From NCBI GenBank assembly GCA_019635875.1, contig JAHBYP010000001.1, positions 1-64,000 of the forward strand: DNA of 64,000 nucleotides, written 5' to 3'. Position 1 is the first letter of the stretch. Each line of letters starts with the position of its first letter. The notes under the pieces are model-generated. The model had not been told where the DNA came from. It was given only the letters and a program-made list of their open reading frames with translations, and searched no databases. This DNA is from Alphaproteobacteria bacterium. GTDB taxonomy: Bacteria; Pseudomonadota; Alphaproteobacteria; Reyranellales; Reyranellaceae. Positions 53,728 through 62,834 of this stretch are shown piece after piece. Both the position numbers and the translations under genes were made by a program.

Positions 53728-54489
53728 GTGAGCGATGTGACCGCCCTCCTTATCGACAGCCTGGTCCAGACCGCGCTGGACGTGCTGCCGATCGCCGTTG
53801 TGATCTCCGTTTTCCAGACATTGGCCTTTCGGAGCGCGCCGCCTCAGTTCGGACGGATCCTCGTCGGGCTGGCGTCCATCATACTCGGAATATCCTTCTT
53901 TCGGGCGGGGTTGAATTTATCTTTCATACCCATGGGAGACAGTCTGGCGCTGCAGCTGGCTCAACGGGTTGCGTCACCTGGCCATTCAACCTTTTTCAAT
54001 GCCTTGTGGCTTGTCGCCTTTGCTGCGGCGCTGGGATTGGCGGCAACGTTGATCGAGCCAACCTTGACCGGCGTAGCGGATCGTGTGCGTGATCTAACCG
54101 GAGGAGGGCTGCATCCGTTCAGCTTCCGACTGGTGGTCGCCGTTGGCGTTGCCGCTGGCCTCGCCCTTGGGACGGTTCGAATCCTGGTTGGGTTTCCCTA
54201 TATCTATGTTCTGGTTCCGCTGGTCTTGCTCATTGGCGTCTTGGCGGCCTGGGCTCCGAGGCAGTTCGTACCGCTTGCGCTCGACAGTGGACCGATGGCG
54301 ACGTCGGTCGTGACGGTGCCGATCATTGCAGCCTTTGGCGCGAGTCTTGCGCGCCACCTGCCTGGTCGGGACCCCTTGGCCGACGGCTTCGGCTTGGTGC
54401 TCCTCGCTTTGCTCATGCCGATCAGCTGTCTCTTGGTTTTCGCACAGGTCAGACTAATGTCGGACCGTAGACGCAATGGAGGAAAATAG
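53728..54489 (+). CDS. DUF1538 family membrane protein (second copy)
   Basis: 253 aa with the same family pattern (VVISVFQTLAF, FFRAGLNLSFIPMGDSLA, ATLIEPTLTGVADRV, SVVTVPIIAAFGASLA). Starts at GTG 53728, 4 bases after the first copy; its stop overlaps the PII-like start by 1 base. The two are presumably halves of one transport complex, with the PII-like protein as cytosolic regulator. Confidence 0.87.
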   Translation: MSDVTALLIDSLVQTALDVLPIAVVISVFQTLAFRSAPPQFGRILVGLASIILGISFFRAGLNLSFIPMGDSLALQLAQRVASPGHSTFFNALWLVAFAAALGLAATLIEPTLTGVADRVRDLTGGGLHPFSFRLVVAVGVAAGLALGTVRILVGFPYIYVLVPLVLLIGVLAAWAPRQFVPLALDSGPMATSVVTVPIIAAFGASLARHLPGRDPLADGFGLVLLALLMPISCLLVFAQVRLMSDRRRNGGK

Positions 54490-54839
54490 TGCGATTCAAG
54501 TTGATATTGGCGTTAGCTGAGGAAGGTCGGGTTGAACCCCTCCTAAAGGCCGCAAGGGAAGCCGGCGCAACAGGCATGACAGTCATTCGCAGCGCTCGCG
54601 GCGAAGGCATGGTCCCGAAGAAGACCTTTCTTGGCCTAAATTTGACTGCCGTCCACGACATCGTGTTGTTCATAGTCGAAGAGAGCCTGTGTTCCAGCAT
54701 TCTGGATCGGATTGCAGCGGCCGGAGAGTTCGAGACCAAACCTGGAAGTGGCTTGGCCGTTCAGCTTGCCGTCGAGGATGCCGTGGGTCTGTCGGGGCAG
54801 ATCCGCGAGCTTTCCAAGAAGATCGAGGAGGAGTTATGA
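54489..54839 (+). CDS. PII-like signalling protein
   Basis: 116 aa with the PII ferredoxin-like fold: RFKLILALAEEGRVEPLLKAAREAGATGMTVIRSARGEG, then a short T-loop-like segment and DIVLFIVEESLCSSILDRIA. It lacks the conserved T-loop Tyr of GlnB. GTG 54489 overlaps the DUF1538 stop and its own stop overlaps the CBS gene as ATGA. Likely a nucleotide-responsive regulator of the adjacent membrane proteins. Confidence 0.82.
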   Translation: MRFKLILALAEEGRVEPLLKAAREAGATGMTVIRSARGEGMVPKKTFLGLNLTAVHDIVLFIVEESLCSSILDRIAAAGEFETKPGSGLAVQLAVEDAVGLSGQIRELSKKIEEEL

Positions 54840-55261
54840 AGAAGGGAGCGGACTTGCGCGTCGAAGAGGTCATGACGGCCGAACCCATGACGATCGACGG
54901 CATGGCGCCCGTAACGGAAGCGCTGGCGCTGATGCAGGAAAGGAACATCAGCTCGCTGGTCGTGACGCGGAGGGACGCAGATGATGAGTACGGTCTCCTG
55001 CTTGTCGCCGATATTGCCCGAGGCATATCGACAAGCAACCGGCCGGTCTCACGAATTCAGGTCTACGAGGTGATGCAGAAACCTGCGCCCGCGGTCGATG
55101 CTGAGATGAAGCTGAAGTACGCGGTCCGTTTCATGACACGCTTCGGCATCAGCCACTGTGTGGTCCTGCGCGGGCGAGATTTGGCGGGTATTGTGTCTCT
55201 TCGTGACATCACCATCAGGTTCCTTGAACAGGGTGCGGCGCCGGACGCTCCGTCACCCTGA
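54836..55261 (+). CDS. CBS domain pair protein
   Basis: 141 aa of two CBS motifs: VEEVMTAEPMTIDGMAPVTEALALMQERNISSLVV and VYEVMQKPAPAVD...AVRFMTRFGISHCVVLRGRDLAGIVSLRDI. They bind adenine nucleotides and sense energy state. Coupled by ATGA to the PII-like gene. Its 3' end overlaps the convergent P-type ATPase gene by 47 bases. Confidence 0.9.
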   Translation: MKKGADLRVEEVMTAEPMTIDGMAPVTEALALMQERNISSLVVTRRDADDEYGLLLVADIARGISTSNRPVSRIQVYEVMQKPAPAVDAEMKLKYAVRFMTRFGISHCVVLRGRDLAGIVSLRDITIRFLEQGAAPDAPSP

Positions 55262-58091
55262 ATGCTGCTATTGCGACGGCAACCCGCTTTTCAGCCTCAA
55301 CGATCAACAACAAAGCGACCCCGACTGCCACGATGATAACACCGTCGGCGACGGACACCGGGCCGCTTCCAAAAACAGTCTGCATCGGCGGTAGATAGGT
55401 AAAGGCGAGCTGTGCGGCGACGACGGTCGCCACTCCGATGAGGACCGCGCGGGTCCCGAGCACTCCCTGCCACGTCAGCGACGTGCCGTGAACATAGCGA
55501 ACGCTGAAGAGATAGAAGATCTCCATCACGACCATCGTATTGACCGCCATGGCGCGGGCCGTCTCGAGCGGCAGGCCCCGCTCTGTCGCCCAAGTGTAGA
55601 TACCGAAGGTGCCAGCGACCATCAGGGCGGAGACGAAGAGGATCCGCCACAGCAACCGGCCCGACAGGATTTGCTGATCGGCGGGGCGTGCGGGGCGACG
55701 CATGGCGTCCGGCTCCGTCGGCTCGAATGCCAGGGTCAGGCCGAGAGCAACGGCCGTGATCATGTTGATCCACAGGATCTGCACCGGCGTTATGGGCAAA
55801 GTGAGACCGAACAGAATGGCAAGGATGATGGTGAAGGCCTCGCCGCCATTGGTCGGCAATGTCCAGGAAATCACCTTGGTGAGATTGTCATAAACGGTCC
55901 GGCCCTCGCGGACGGCCGCGACGATGGACGCGAAGTTGTCGTCGGCGAGCACCATTTCGCTCGCCTCCTTGGCGGCCTCGGTACCCTTGCCACCCATGGC
56001 CACGCCCACATCCGCGCGCTTCAGTGCCGGCGCGTCATTCACGCCGTCGCCTGTCATGGCGATGACGGAACCATCCGCCTGCAGTGTCTCGACGAGCCGC
56101 AGCTTGTGCTCGGGGCTGGTCCGGGCGAAGACGATCGCCTCATCGGCGTTCTTTCGGAACCCCGCATCCTCCAGCGCATCGAGGTCCTGGCCGGTCACGG
56201 CCTTGGGATCATCGGCAAGTCCAAGCTGGATGGCGATCGCGCGAGCGGTGGCGGCGTGGTCGCCAGTGATCATTTTGACGCGGATGCCAGCCGCCTTGCA
56301 CTCCGCAATCGCCTCAATTGCCTCTGGCCGAGGAGGGTCGATCAGCCCCACCAGGCCGAGCAGTGTGAGACCGTGCTCGACATCGGACGGCGTGATCTGC
56401 CGGTCACCGCCGTTCATGGTGCGACGTGCCAGTGCGATCACACGCTGCCCGCGGGTCGCGAGCTGATCGATTTGTCTGTGCCAGGCTTCCGGATCGAGCA
56501 TGCGCTCGCCATCCAGCGTCGCGACATGGGTGCACATTCCCAAGATGCGCTCCGGTGCACCCTTGACGTAGGCGACAGGTGCATGATCGCCACGCGCGTT
56601 GAGCGTGGTCATGTAGCGATGGCGCGAGTCGAACGGAATTTCGTCGAGGCGAGGGAAATTTGCCCGGGCGGCAGCCGCATCATGTCCGGCCTTGATGGCG
56701 AGCGAGACCATTGCTCCTTCCATCGGATCGCCATCAACCATCCAATCTTCGCCCGATTGCCGCAGCCCTGCGTCGTTGCAGAGGAGCGCTGCGAGCGAGA
56801 GTTCCTCGAGAACAGGATCGGCGGCGGGATCGAGAGGCTCCCCGGCCTCGCCGCGAAAATGGCCCTCTGGCCTGTAACCGGAGCCTTCGACCTCAATGGT
56901 CCGATCGGCGGTGGCGATGGCGCTCACCATCATTTCGTTGCGTGTGAGCGTGCCGGTTTTGTCGGAACAGATCACGGAGACCGAGCCCAACGTCTCGACG
57001 GCGGGAAGGCGCCGGATGATCGCGTTGCGGCGCGCCATGCGCTGGACGCCAACCGCGAGGGTGATGGTCATCACGGCCGGCAGCCCCTCGGGGATCGCCG
57101 CAACGGCCAGTCCGACGACAGCCATGAAGGCATCATCGAGGCCGTAGGCCTGCACGAGCACGGCATATGAGAACACGAGCGCCGAGACAGCCAACACTGC
57201 GAAAGTGACCTGCCGCGCGAACTGGTCCATCTGCCGGACGAGCGGTGTCGCAAGCCGCTCCACCGCGCCGATCAAGGCGCTGATGCGTCCGAGCTCGGTG
57301 GCGGCGCCCGTTGCCACGACGACGCCAGTCCCCTGGCCGGCAGTGATGAACGTCCCGGAGAATGCCATCGGGAAGCGGTCACCCAGGGGAGCGCCCGCAT
57401 CCACGGCCTTCACCGTCTTGTCGACGGGTACGGACTCGCCCGTGAGGATCGCTTCGTCGGCTCGGAGCTTGCGTGCCTTGATGAGTCGCAGGTCTGCCGG
57501 CACCCGGTCCCCGGCTTCGAGCAACACGATGTCGCCCGGCACGACTCTGTCCGCCGCGATTGTGATGCGTCGGCCATCGCGAATGACCGAGGCGCTTGGA
57601 TCGATCATTGCGCGTATGGCATCAAGCGCCTTCTCCGCGCGGCCCTCCTGGATGAAGCCAATGATCGCGTTGACGAGTACCACGGCAAATATGACCAACG
57701 CGTCGGTCCCATGGCCGATCGCTGCGGCAAGCACGCCTGCTGCCAGAAGGACATAGATGAGCAGGTTGTGAAATTGCAGAAGGAACCGCGTCAGCGTGTT
57801 GCGGCGCGGTCCTTGGGGCAACCGGTTCGGGCCGTGTGTCTCCAGGCGGTGTGCCGCTTCATGTTCGGAGAGGCCGTCGAGATTTGTCCGAAGCGCATCG
57901 AGAGCGGCGTCCGGAGTGAGAGCATGCCATGCCAAATCGGGAGCGCCTGACGAAGAGCTGGTTTCGTGCGATACAGTTCTCGCGGCCGGTGCCGCGGATG
58001 CCGTGTTGCGCATAAGTCTTGCCTCCGTCAGTCGGTCTTGCGGCACGGCACTGCCCTTGCTGGAGGCTTGGGCCGACCAAGCGGTTGTCAC
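55215..58091 (-). CDS. Cation-translocating P-type ATPase (P2-type)
   Basis: A 958-aa membrane ATPase: TGES (217-220), PEGLP (334-338) in helix 4, phosphorylated Asp377 in DKTGTLT, KGAPERI, and TGDGVNDAPAL. Helix-4 PEGLP and the C-terminal helices place it in the calcium/magnesium-type P2 group; the ion cannot be fixed by eye. GTG 58091 overlaps the alcohol dehydrogenase stop as GTGA. An ATG at 58013 is a possible shorter start. The disordered first 50 residues are atypical. Confidence 0.92.
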   Translation of the reverse strand: MTTAWSAQASSKGSAVPQDRLTEARLMRNTASAAPAARTVSHETSSSSGAPDLAWHALTPDAALDALRTNLDGLSEHEAAHRLETHGPNRLPQGPRRNTLTRFLLQFHNLLIYVLLAAGVLAAAIGHGTDALVIFAVVLVNAIIGFIQEGRAEKALDAIRAMIDPSASVIRDGRRITIAADRVVPGDIVLLEAGDRVPADLRLIKARKLRADEAILTGESVPVDKTVKAVDAGAPLGDRFPMAFSGTFITAGQGTGVVVATGAATELGRISALIGAVERLATPLVRQMDQFARQVTFAVLAVSALVFSYAVLVQAYGLDDAFMAVVGLAVAAIPEGLPAVMTITLAVGVQRMARRNAIIRRLPAVETLGSVSVICSDKTGTLTRNEMMVSAIATADRTIEVEGSGYRPEGHFRGEAGEPLDPAADPVLEELSLAALLCNDAGLRQSGEDWMVDGDPMEGAMVSLAIKAGHDAAAARANFPRLDEIPFDSRHRYMTTLNARGDHAPVAYVKGAPERILGMCTHVATLDGERMLDPEAWHRQIDQLATRGQRVIALARRTMNGGDRQITPSDVEHGLTLLGLVGLIDPPRPEAIEAIAECKAAGIRVKMITGDHAATARAIAIQLGLADDPKAVTGQDLDALEDAGFRKNADEAIVFARTSPEHKLRLVETLQADGSVIAMTGDGVNDAPALKRADVGVAMGGKGTEAAKEASEMVLADDNFASIVAAVREGRTVYDNLTKVISWTLPTNGGEAFTIILAILFGLTLPITPVQILWINMITAVALGLTLAFEPTEPDAMRRPARPADQQILSGRLLWRILFVSALMVAGTFGIYTWATERGLPLETARAMAVNTMVVMEIFYLFSVRYVHGTSLTWQGVLGTRAVLIGVATVVAAQLAFTYLPPMQTVFGSGPVSVADGVIIVAVGVALLLIVEAEKRVAVAIAAFRVTERPAPHPVQGT

Positions 58092-59161
58092 GGTGTGATT
58101 GCTACCTTGAGGACACCGTCTCGCTGGTTGGCGAAGAGATCATATGCCTCCTCGATCTGGTCGAGCTTGAATCGGTGTGTCACCAGCGGCCGCGTGTCGA
58201 GGCGGTTAGATGCGATCACCTCCATCAGCCGCTGCATGCGCTCCTTCCCGCCCGGGCAGAGTGTCGTGACAATGGTGTGATCGCCGAGCCCCGCAAGAAA
58301 CGGACCGACCGGAATTTTCAGGTCGTTCGAATAGACGCCCAGCGAGGATAGCGTTCCGCCGGGACGCAGGACACGCAGCGCCGCCTCAAACGTCTCCTGT
58401 CGCCCCAACGCCTCAATGGCGACGTCGACGCCGCGGCCATCGGTGAGGTGCATGATATCGTCGACCGGATCGACCTTGGTGAAATCGACGACGTGGTCCG
58501 CGCCCATCTTGCGGGCGATTTCCATCCGTGGCTGCACTGTATCGACGCCAATGATCGTCGTTGCGCCCATCAGGCGTGCGCCCGCCGTGGCGCACAAGCC
58601 GATCGGCCCTTGTGCGAAAACCGCGACCGTGTCGCCGATCCTGACCTTGCCCCTCTCGGCTCCGGAAAAGCCCGTCGACATGATGTCAGGGCACATCAGC
58701 ACCTGCTCGTCACTGAGAGCATCCGGGATCGGGGCGAGATTGGCCATTGCGTCGGGCACGAGGAGATATTCCGCTTGCGCGCCATCGATCGTGTTGCCGA
58801 ATCGCCAGCCTCCCATGGGCTTGAAGCCGTGCTTTGTACCTGCGCCGTCTTGCGAGTGGCAGCCGCACAGGCAGGCGGCGCTATGTCCGCTCGGAGTGAT
58901 GGCGCCCGCGATGACGCGCTGCCCCTCGCAATAGCCTTTGACTGCCGATCCGAGCTTCTCGATGATGCCGACTGGCTCATGGCCGATGGTGAGGCCACGC
59001 GCTACCGGATATTCCCCCTTCAGGATATGGACATCCGTTCCGCAGATCGTCGTAGTGGTGACGCGGATCAGTGCGTCGAGAGGCCCGACATCCGGGATCG
59101 GCTTCTCATCGAGGACGATTCGGTTTGGTTCGACGAAAATCGCCGCTTTCATCTTCGCCAT
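58088..59161 (-). CDS. Zinc-dependent alcohol dehydrogenase
   Basis: 357-aa medium-chain dehydrogenase. Catalytic zinc site CGTD (Cys in TTTICGTDVHILKGEYP) and GHEPVG (His/Glu); NAD-binding VFAQGPIGLCATAGARLMGA. The four-cysteine structural zinc lobe is only partly present (SAACLCGCHSQDG). Probably an alcohol/aldehyde dehydrogenase of anaerobic metabolism. ATG 59161 is 2 bases after the HTH gene; the stop overlaps the ATPase start. Confidence 0.9.
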   Translation of the reverse strand: MAKMKAAIFVEPNRIVLDEKPIPDVGPLDALIRVTTTTICGTDVHILKGEYPVARGLTIGHEPVGIIEKLGSAVKGYCEGQRVIAGAITPSGHSAACLCGCHSQDGAGTKHGFKPMGGWRFGNTIDGAQAEYLLVPDAMANLAPIPDALSDEQVLMCPDIMSTGFSGAERGKVRIGDTVAVFAQGPIGLCATAGARLMGATTIIGVDTVQPRMEIARKMGADHVVDFTKVDPVDDIMHLTDGRGVDVAIEALGRQETFEAALRVLRPGGTLSSLGVYSNDLKIPVGPFLAGLGDHTIVTTLCPGGKERMQRLMEVIASNRLDTRPLVTHRFKLDQIEEAYDLFANQRDGVLKVAITP

Positions 59162-59163
59162 GC

Positions 59164-59382
59164 TCACTTCTCCTGTGGTACTTCCGGGGGACACACATCG
59201 TCGGGCGGACGATTGGCATGCCGTCGCAGATAGTTTTCGAGATCCGACGGTGCGATCCGCCATTCGCGCCCCAGGTCCACAGCGCGGAGGTCGCCCGATT
59301 TGATCCACGAGCGCACCGCAACCTCGCCCACCTTCAAAAGGTCGGCGACGTCCTTCACTGACAGGAATTGGCGGCTTAGCAT
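59164..59382 (-). CDS. Excisionase-like helix-turn-helix protein
   Basis: 72 aa. QFLSVKDVADLLKVGEVAVRSWIKSGDLRAVDLGREWRI is a MerR-type/excisionase-fold DNA-binding domain (BldC-like), followed by a short tail. First of three genes transcribed leftward (HTH, dehydrogenase, ATPase). It is likely the local regulator; excisionase relatives also occur on mobile elements. Start at ATG 59382. Confidence 0.87.
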   Translation of the reverse strand: MLSRQFLSVKDVADLLKVGEVAVRSWIKSGDLRAVDLGREWRIAPSDLENYLRRHANRPPDDVCPPEVPQEK

Positions 59383-59443
59383 TTGAACGCCTCTGATCGT
59401 CGATCAATGCAGTTGAACGTAGCTGATACCGCGCTTAAGTCAT

Positions 59444-59457
59444 TTGATCGAGATCAA
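59444..59457. promoter_or_regulatory. FNR/FixK-type box
   Basis: TTGATCGAGATCAA is a perfect TTGAT-N4-ATCAA palindrome, the consensus of FNR/FixK. It lies 62 bases before the HTH gene start and 88 before the Usp gene start, in the divergent region. It suggests oxygen control of both transcripts. Confidence 0.8.
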
Positions 59458-59544
59458 CGCCTATTATGATCTGGCGGGGCCATATAATTCTGGTGGCAGG
59501 ATGCGCGTTGCCAAACCGGTTACGATTGGAGGAGAAGGTGGACC

Positions 59545-60423
59545 ATGCAACGAATACTCATCGCGACCGACTTCTCGACCCGCTCGGACCGAGCCTTGCG
59601 TCGAGCGACTCTGCTGGCGCGGGAGGCTGCCGCCGAGATCGTTCTTGTTCACGGGGTGGATAACGACCAGCCGCCGCGGCTAGTAAAGGCGGAGGAGCGC
59701 GCAGCAAAAGACCTGCTGAGCGATCTTGCTGCCACTCTGCGCGAAGTCGACGGTGTGCGTAGCGAGACGCGCGTTGTCCTTGGCGAACCATTTCAGGTGA
59801 TCGCCGAGGCGGCGGAACGCGCCGATGCAGATGTCATCGTGATGGGGCCTCACCGGCGGCAAGCCCTGCGGGATGTTTTCATCGGCACCACGATCGAGCG
59901 GACGATTCGACGAAGCCCGCGCCCAGTCATCATGGCGAACGCTGTTCCGGCGGGAAATTATGATCGTGTTCTCATCGCTACCGACTTTTTGGACTCTTCG
60001 GCGCTCGCGGTAAGGAAGGCACGGAAGCTCGGTCTTCTCGACCACGCCGAAGTCCTCGTCCTGCATGCGTTCGATGCTCCTGCCCGGAGCATGATTACCC
60101 GCTCGGTGATGTCGACGGATGAGTTGAAGGACTATATCGCCGAAGAAGAGGAACGCGCCGGCAACGAGCTTTCCGAGTTCCTCCGAAGGGTCGATCTGCG
60201 ACCGAGCCGCAGCTTCGTTCAACTGATCGAGGCCCCCATTGCCGAGATTATCCGGGACTGTGTTCGCAAACAGAAGGTGGACCTTGTCGTCATCGGAACC
60301 CACGGCAGGTCGGGACCGGCCAAGTTCTTTCTGGGAAGCGTGGCGGAGGAAGTGCTCCGCGACTCCGATGTTGACGTGTTGGTCGTTCCGGGCGATCGAG
60401 AATCGGTTCCGGGGCAGTCATAA
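59545..60423 (+). CDS. Tandem universal stress protein
   Basis: 292 aa of two UspA domains: ILIATDFSTRSDRAL to VIVMGPHRRQALRDVFIGTTIERTIR, and VLIATDFLDSSALAV to LVVIGTHGRSGPAKFFLGSVAEEVL. The second half has the ATP-binding G-x2-G-x9-G-S pattern. Preceded by a GGAGGAGAAGG ribosome site and an FNR/FixK box. Same architecture as the Usp at 52047, with an otherwise different sequence. Confidence 0.92.
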   Translation: MQRILIATDFSTRSDRALRRATLLAREAAAEIVLVHGVDNDQPPRLVKAEERAAKDLLSDLAATLREVDGVRSETRVVLGEPFQVIAEAAERADADVIVMGPHRRQALRDVFIGTTIERTIRRSPRPVIMANAVPAGNYDRVLIATDFLDSSALAVRKARKLGLLDHAEVLVLHAFDAPARSMITRSVMSTDELKDYIAEEEERAGNELSEFLRRVDLRPSRSFVQLIEAPIAEIIRDCVRKQKVDLVVIGTHGRSGPAKFFLGSVAEEVLRDSDVDVLVVPGDRESVPGQS

Positions 60424-60568
60424 TCGAGCCGTCGCAGCGGTTCACGTCGTTTATCGTGAAGAGTCCCTGACATTGTGAAGCAGGAGACATCATTCTCGTT
60501 CTCCGTTGCACACCGAACGCTATGTGACATAGTTCCCATCGCGCGAATGTAGCTCGCTGGCACGGAAC

Positions 60569-60598
60569 TGTGCGCGGGCACAAATATGCCCGCGCACA
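60569..60598. terminator. Strong hairpin between convergent genes
   Basis: A 12-base-pair perfect stem (TGTGCGCGGGCA / TGCCCGCGCACA) with a 6-base loop lies between the Usp and the small membrane protein genes. No long T-run; it may act as a bidirectional terminator. Confidence 0.65.
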
Positions 60599-60604
60599 AT
60601 CGCT

Positions 60605-60916
60605 TCATTTGGGGCTAACGGCCCAGATAAGCCAAAATACGAGGCCGGCTGGCACTGCAACGAATATTGCGAACTTCAGGTAATCGCGAAAACCCAGCGC
60701 GAACGCGCGGCGATGCTCGCGGCGAAAGGCTTCGACGTTCTCCCGCAACTCGGGAATCGACGTGACCCGACCAATTTCAATGATCTTCCCGTGTTTGAGA
60801 AATGTGATGAGTTCGCGGGTTTCCTCGGCAGAAATGGCGGGGTAGCATCGAAGGATGTCTTCCGCTCGCTGAGTCTCGGCGGTGGCGCCGGAATCGGTAT
60901 TTGTCTTTGTGTCCAT
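60605..60916 (-). CDS. Small membrane protein with a C-terminal helix
   Basis: 103 aa. The N-terminal 75 residues are polar and helical (QRAEDILRCYPAISAEETRELITFLKHG, then EIGRVTSIPELRENVEAFRREH), followed by FAIFVAVPAGLVFWLIWAV. Unknown family. It has the look of a short anti-sigma-like or stress-island protein, but nothing is diagnostic. ATG 60916 is preferred to the upstream TTG. Confidence 0.65.
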   Translation of the reverse strand: MDTKTNTDSGATAETQRAEDILRCYPAISAEETRELITFLKHGKIIEIGRVTSIPELRENVEAFRREHRRAFALGFRDYLKFAIFVAVPAGLVFWLIWAVSPK

Positions 60917-61006
60917 AGAAAATTCCCAAGGCAATTAAGCCCCGATAAATGAGGTAATGGGGATGGTGCCGGACACCATCTTCAATGGTGTCCACGGATG
61001 CTTGTG

Positions 61007-61438
61007 TCAGATGATTATCTGAGGTGGAGCTCGGGCAGAATAGGGCGATGTTTCGGCACCGGCGAATAATAGATCCGAGCGTCCGACACTGCTGCACCGC
61101 AAGGCATTGCACGGCATGACGTCAGACGAGGAGGCAAGGACCGAATCAAACCCGTGGGAGACTTTGCGGTCATTGTCCCAATTGCGAGAGACCGGGGCGA
61201 TTTCTGCCTTGCCGGCACGGACGAACTGCACATGGTTGCCGATCGCCATATCAAGGAACGACTGATGGAACGGCCGATCCAGATGCGGCATCTTCTGCCC
61301 CGTCGCCGTCCAGACGAAAGAGCAAAGCAGCAGCCAGGGTAGAAGCTTGACGATATACGGGCGCACTCTAACCGGCGGTGTTGCCGCCTCAGGGCCCCGA
61401 GGCTCCTCTCGGGGTGCAAGAGCTCCCCGCTGCGTCAA
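61007..61438 (-). CDS. Doubtful open frame with one membrane helix
   Basis: A 143-codon frame with one hydrophobic segment (VKLLPWLLLCSFVWTATG). Residues after it (PVSRNWDNDRKVSHG) look protein-like, while a neighbouring frame ending at 61015 (DARIYYSPVPKHRPILPE) does too, suggesting a frameshifted gene. No family recognised. The 60917-61006 gap holds nothing else. Confidence 0.3.
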   Translation of the reverse strand: MTQRGALAPREEPRGPEAATPPVRVRPYIVKLLPWLLLCSFVWTATGQKMPHLDRPFHQSFLDMAIGNHVQFVRAGKAEIAPVSRNWDNDRKVSHGFDSVLASSSDVMPCNALRCSSVGRSDLLFAGAETSPYSARAPPQIII

Positions 61439-61722
61439 TCGATCCGCCGTGTTTCGTAGACCTGCAGCTTGCTTCTGACTAGCTTCGCTCCACGACCGTG
61501 ACCGAGCGACTCGAGCGCGCCTGCCAATGAATCGGCCAAACGAACCTCATTGATGAGCACGTGCCCTGGGCGGGAAGAAAGATGCCGCTTGAGGACGTAT
61601 GAGCCGCGTGCGGTTCTATAAACCTCAATGAAGCCCGTGTCATGATGGTCCTCCTTAAGGAGCAACTCTCCGTTGAATTCCAAATCAGGGCCATTTGGAT
61701 CGTGAACGATATAGTGGTTCAT
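61435..61722 (-). CDS. Small hypothetical protein
   Basis: 95 aa, soluble: YIVHDPNGPDLEFNGELLLKEDHHDTGFIEVYRTARGSYVLKR, then a helical C-terminus. Coding-like composition and a clean start at ATG 61722, next to the antiporter stop. No recognised family; it resembles small proteins that read out two-strand repeats, but this is uncertain. Confidence 0.55.
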   Translation of the reverse strand: MNHYIVHDPNGPDLEFNGELLLKEDHHDTGFIEVYRTARGSYVLKRHLSSRPGHVLINEVRLADSLAGALESLGHGRGAKLVRSKLQVYETRRID

Positions 61723-61725
61723 TGT

Positions 61726-62834
61726 TCAACTCTTTACCGGCATAGCGGTGATCCGGCCCCTATCGGCCACCAATGACGACATTCGCGCAGCGATCTCCCG
61801 CTCTCCCATCACGACTTCGGAAACACCAAGCTGTTCGAGATGCTCGACCTCCGCATCGGAATGTGCCCGCGCGATCACGCGGATTTCCGGGTTGAGCTCA
61901 CGCGCATGCGCAGCGATCGCTCCCGCCTCGAAGCCTTCGGGAATCGCGATCAACAGCTTGCCCGCCTGCGTGATGCCAGCAGCTTCGAGCGTTCGTGGAT
62001 CTAGTGCGTCGCCGTTCAAGATCTCCACGCCGTCGGCTTCTGCCTGCCGGACCGTGTCCGGCTGATCCTCGATGACGATGAAGGGCCTTCCCCGGTTCTT
62101 CAGTTCCCGGGCGATCAGATGACCAACCCGACCATAGCCGACGAGGATGACGTGGCCTTGGGTGGCGGGCTGCTGCGGTGGCTGCTCGTCTGCCGCCGCT
62201 TCCTCTGGTCGGCTCACGATGAGCGAAAAGAGGAAGGGGTTGAGGAAGATCGATATGATCGCGCCTGCCAGGATCAGGTCGCGACCTTCGGATGGTAGCA
62301 TGCCGAGTTGCGTTCCCAGTGCGGCCAGGATGAACGAAAATTCGCCGATCTGCGCGAGGCTGGCGGCGATCGTAAGCGCTTTGCCACTCGAATAGCCGAA
62401 GGCGCGGACGATGACGAAGGCCGCGATCGATTTGCCAATGATGATGATCCCGACCGTTGCCAGCAGCGGAAGCGGCTGCTCGATCACCACCGCCGGATCG
62501 AACAGCATGCCGACGGATACGAAGAACAGGACCGCAAAGGCATCGCGCAGCGGCAACGTCTCTTCCGTCGCCCGGCGGCTGAGCGGAGTCTCGCCCAGGA
62601 TCATGCCCGCAAAAAAAGCGCCAAGTGCGAACGAGACATCGAACACGAAGGCTGCACCGAACGCGACTCCCAATGCGATGGCCAGAACGGCCAGGCGGAA
62701 CAGTTCGCGCGAACCGGTATGCGCCACCCAATGGAGGGCGACGGGGATCAACCGGCGGCCGACGATCAGCATGAGCGCAATGAAGCCCGCCACCTTGAAA
62801 AGCGTGCCGGCCAGCGGCGCAACGAACGACGAGA
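61726..62834 (-). pseudogene. KefB-type K+/H+ antiporter, 5'-truncated
   Basis: About 370 codons of a CPA2 monovalent cation:proton antiporter: helices from FKVAGFIALMLIVGRRLIP, GAFFAGMILGETPLS, LPLRDAFAVLFFVSVGMLFDP, and a C-terminal TrkA-N/RCK domain (HVILVGYGRVGHLIAREL). Intact family members have about 200 more N-terminal residues (six helices), which are missing here. The frame continues upstream only as antisense of an autotransporter gene. Likely non-functional as a transporter. Confidence 0.85.

Noticed and set aside
55488-57170. Plus-strand frame of 560 codons opposite the P-type ATPase
   Set aside because: Antisense of the DKTGTLT-containing ATPase; no recognisable protein motifs.
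62308-62834. Plus-strand frame of the autotransporter fragment extended back to 62308
   Set aside because: The upstream part is antisense of the antiporter and has no barrel features; only 62835-63261 is supported.
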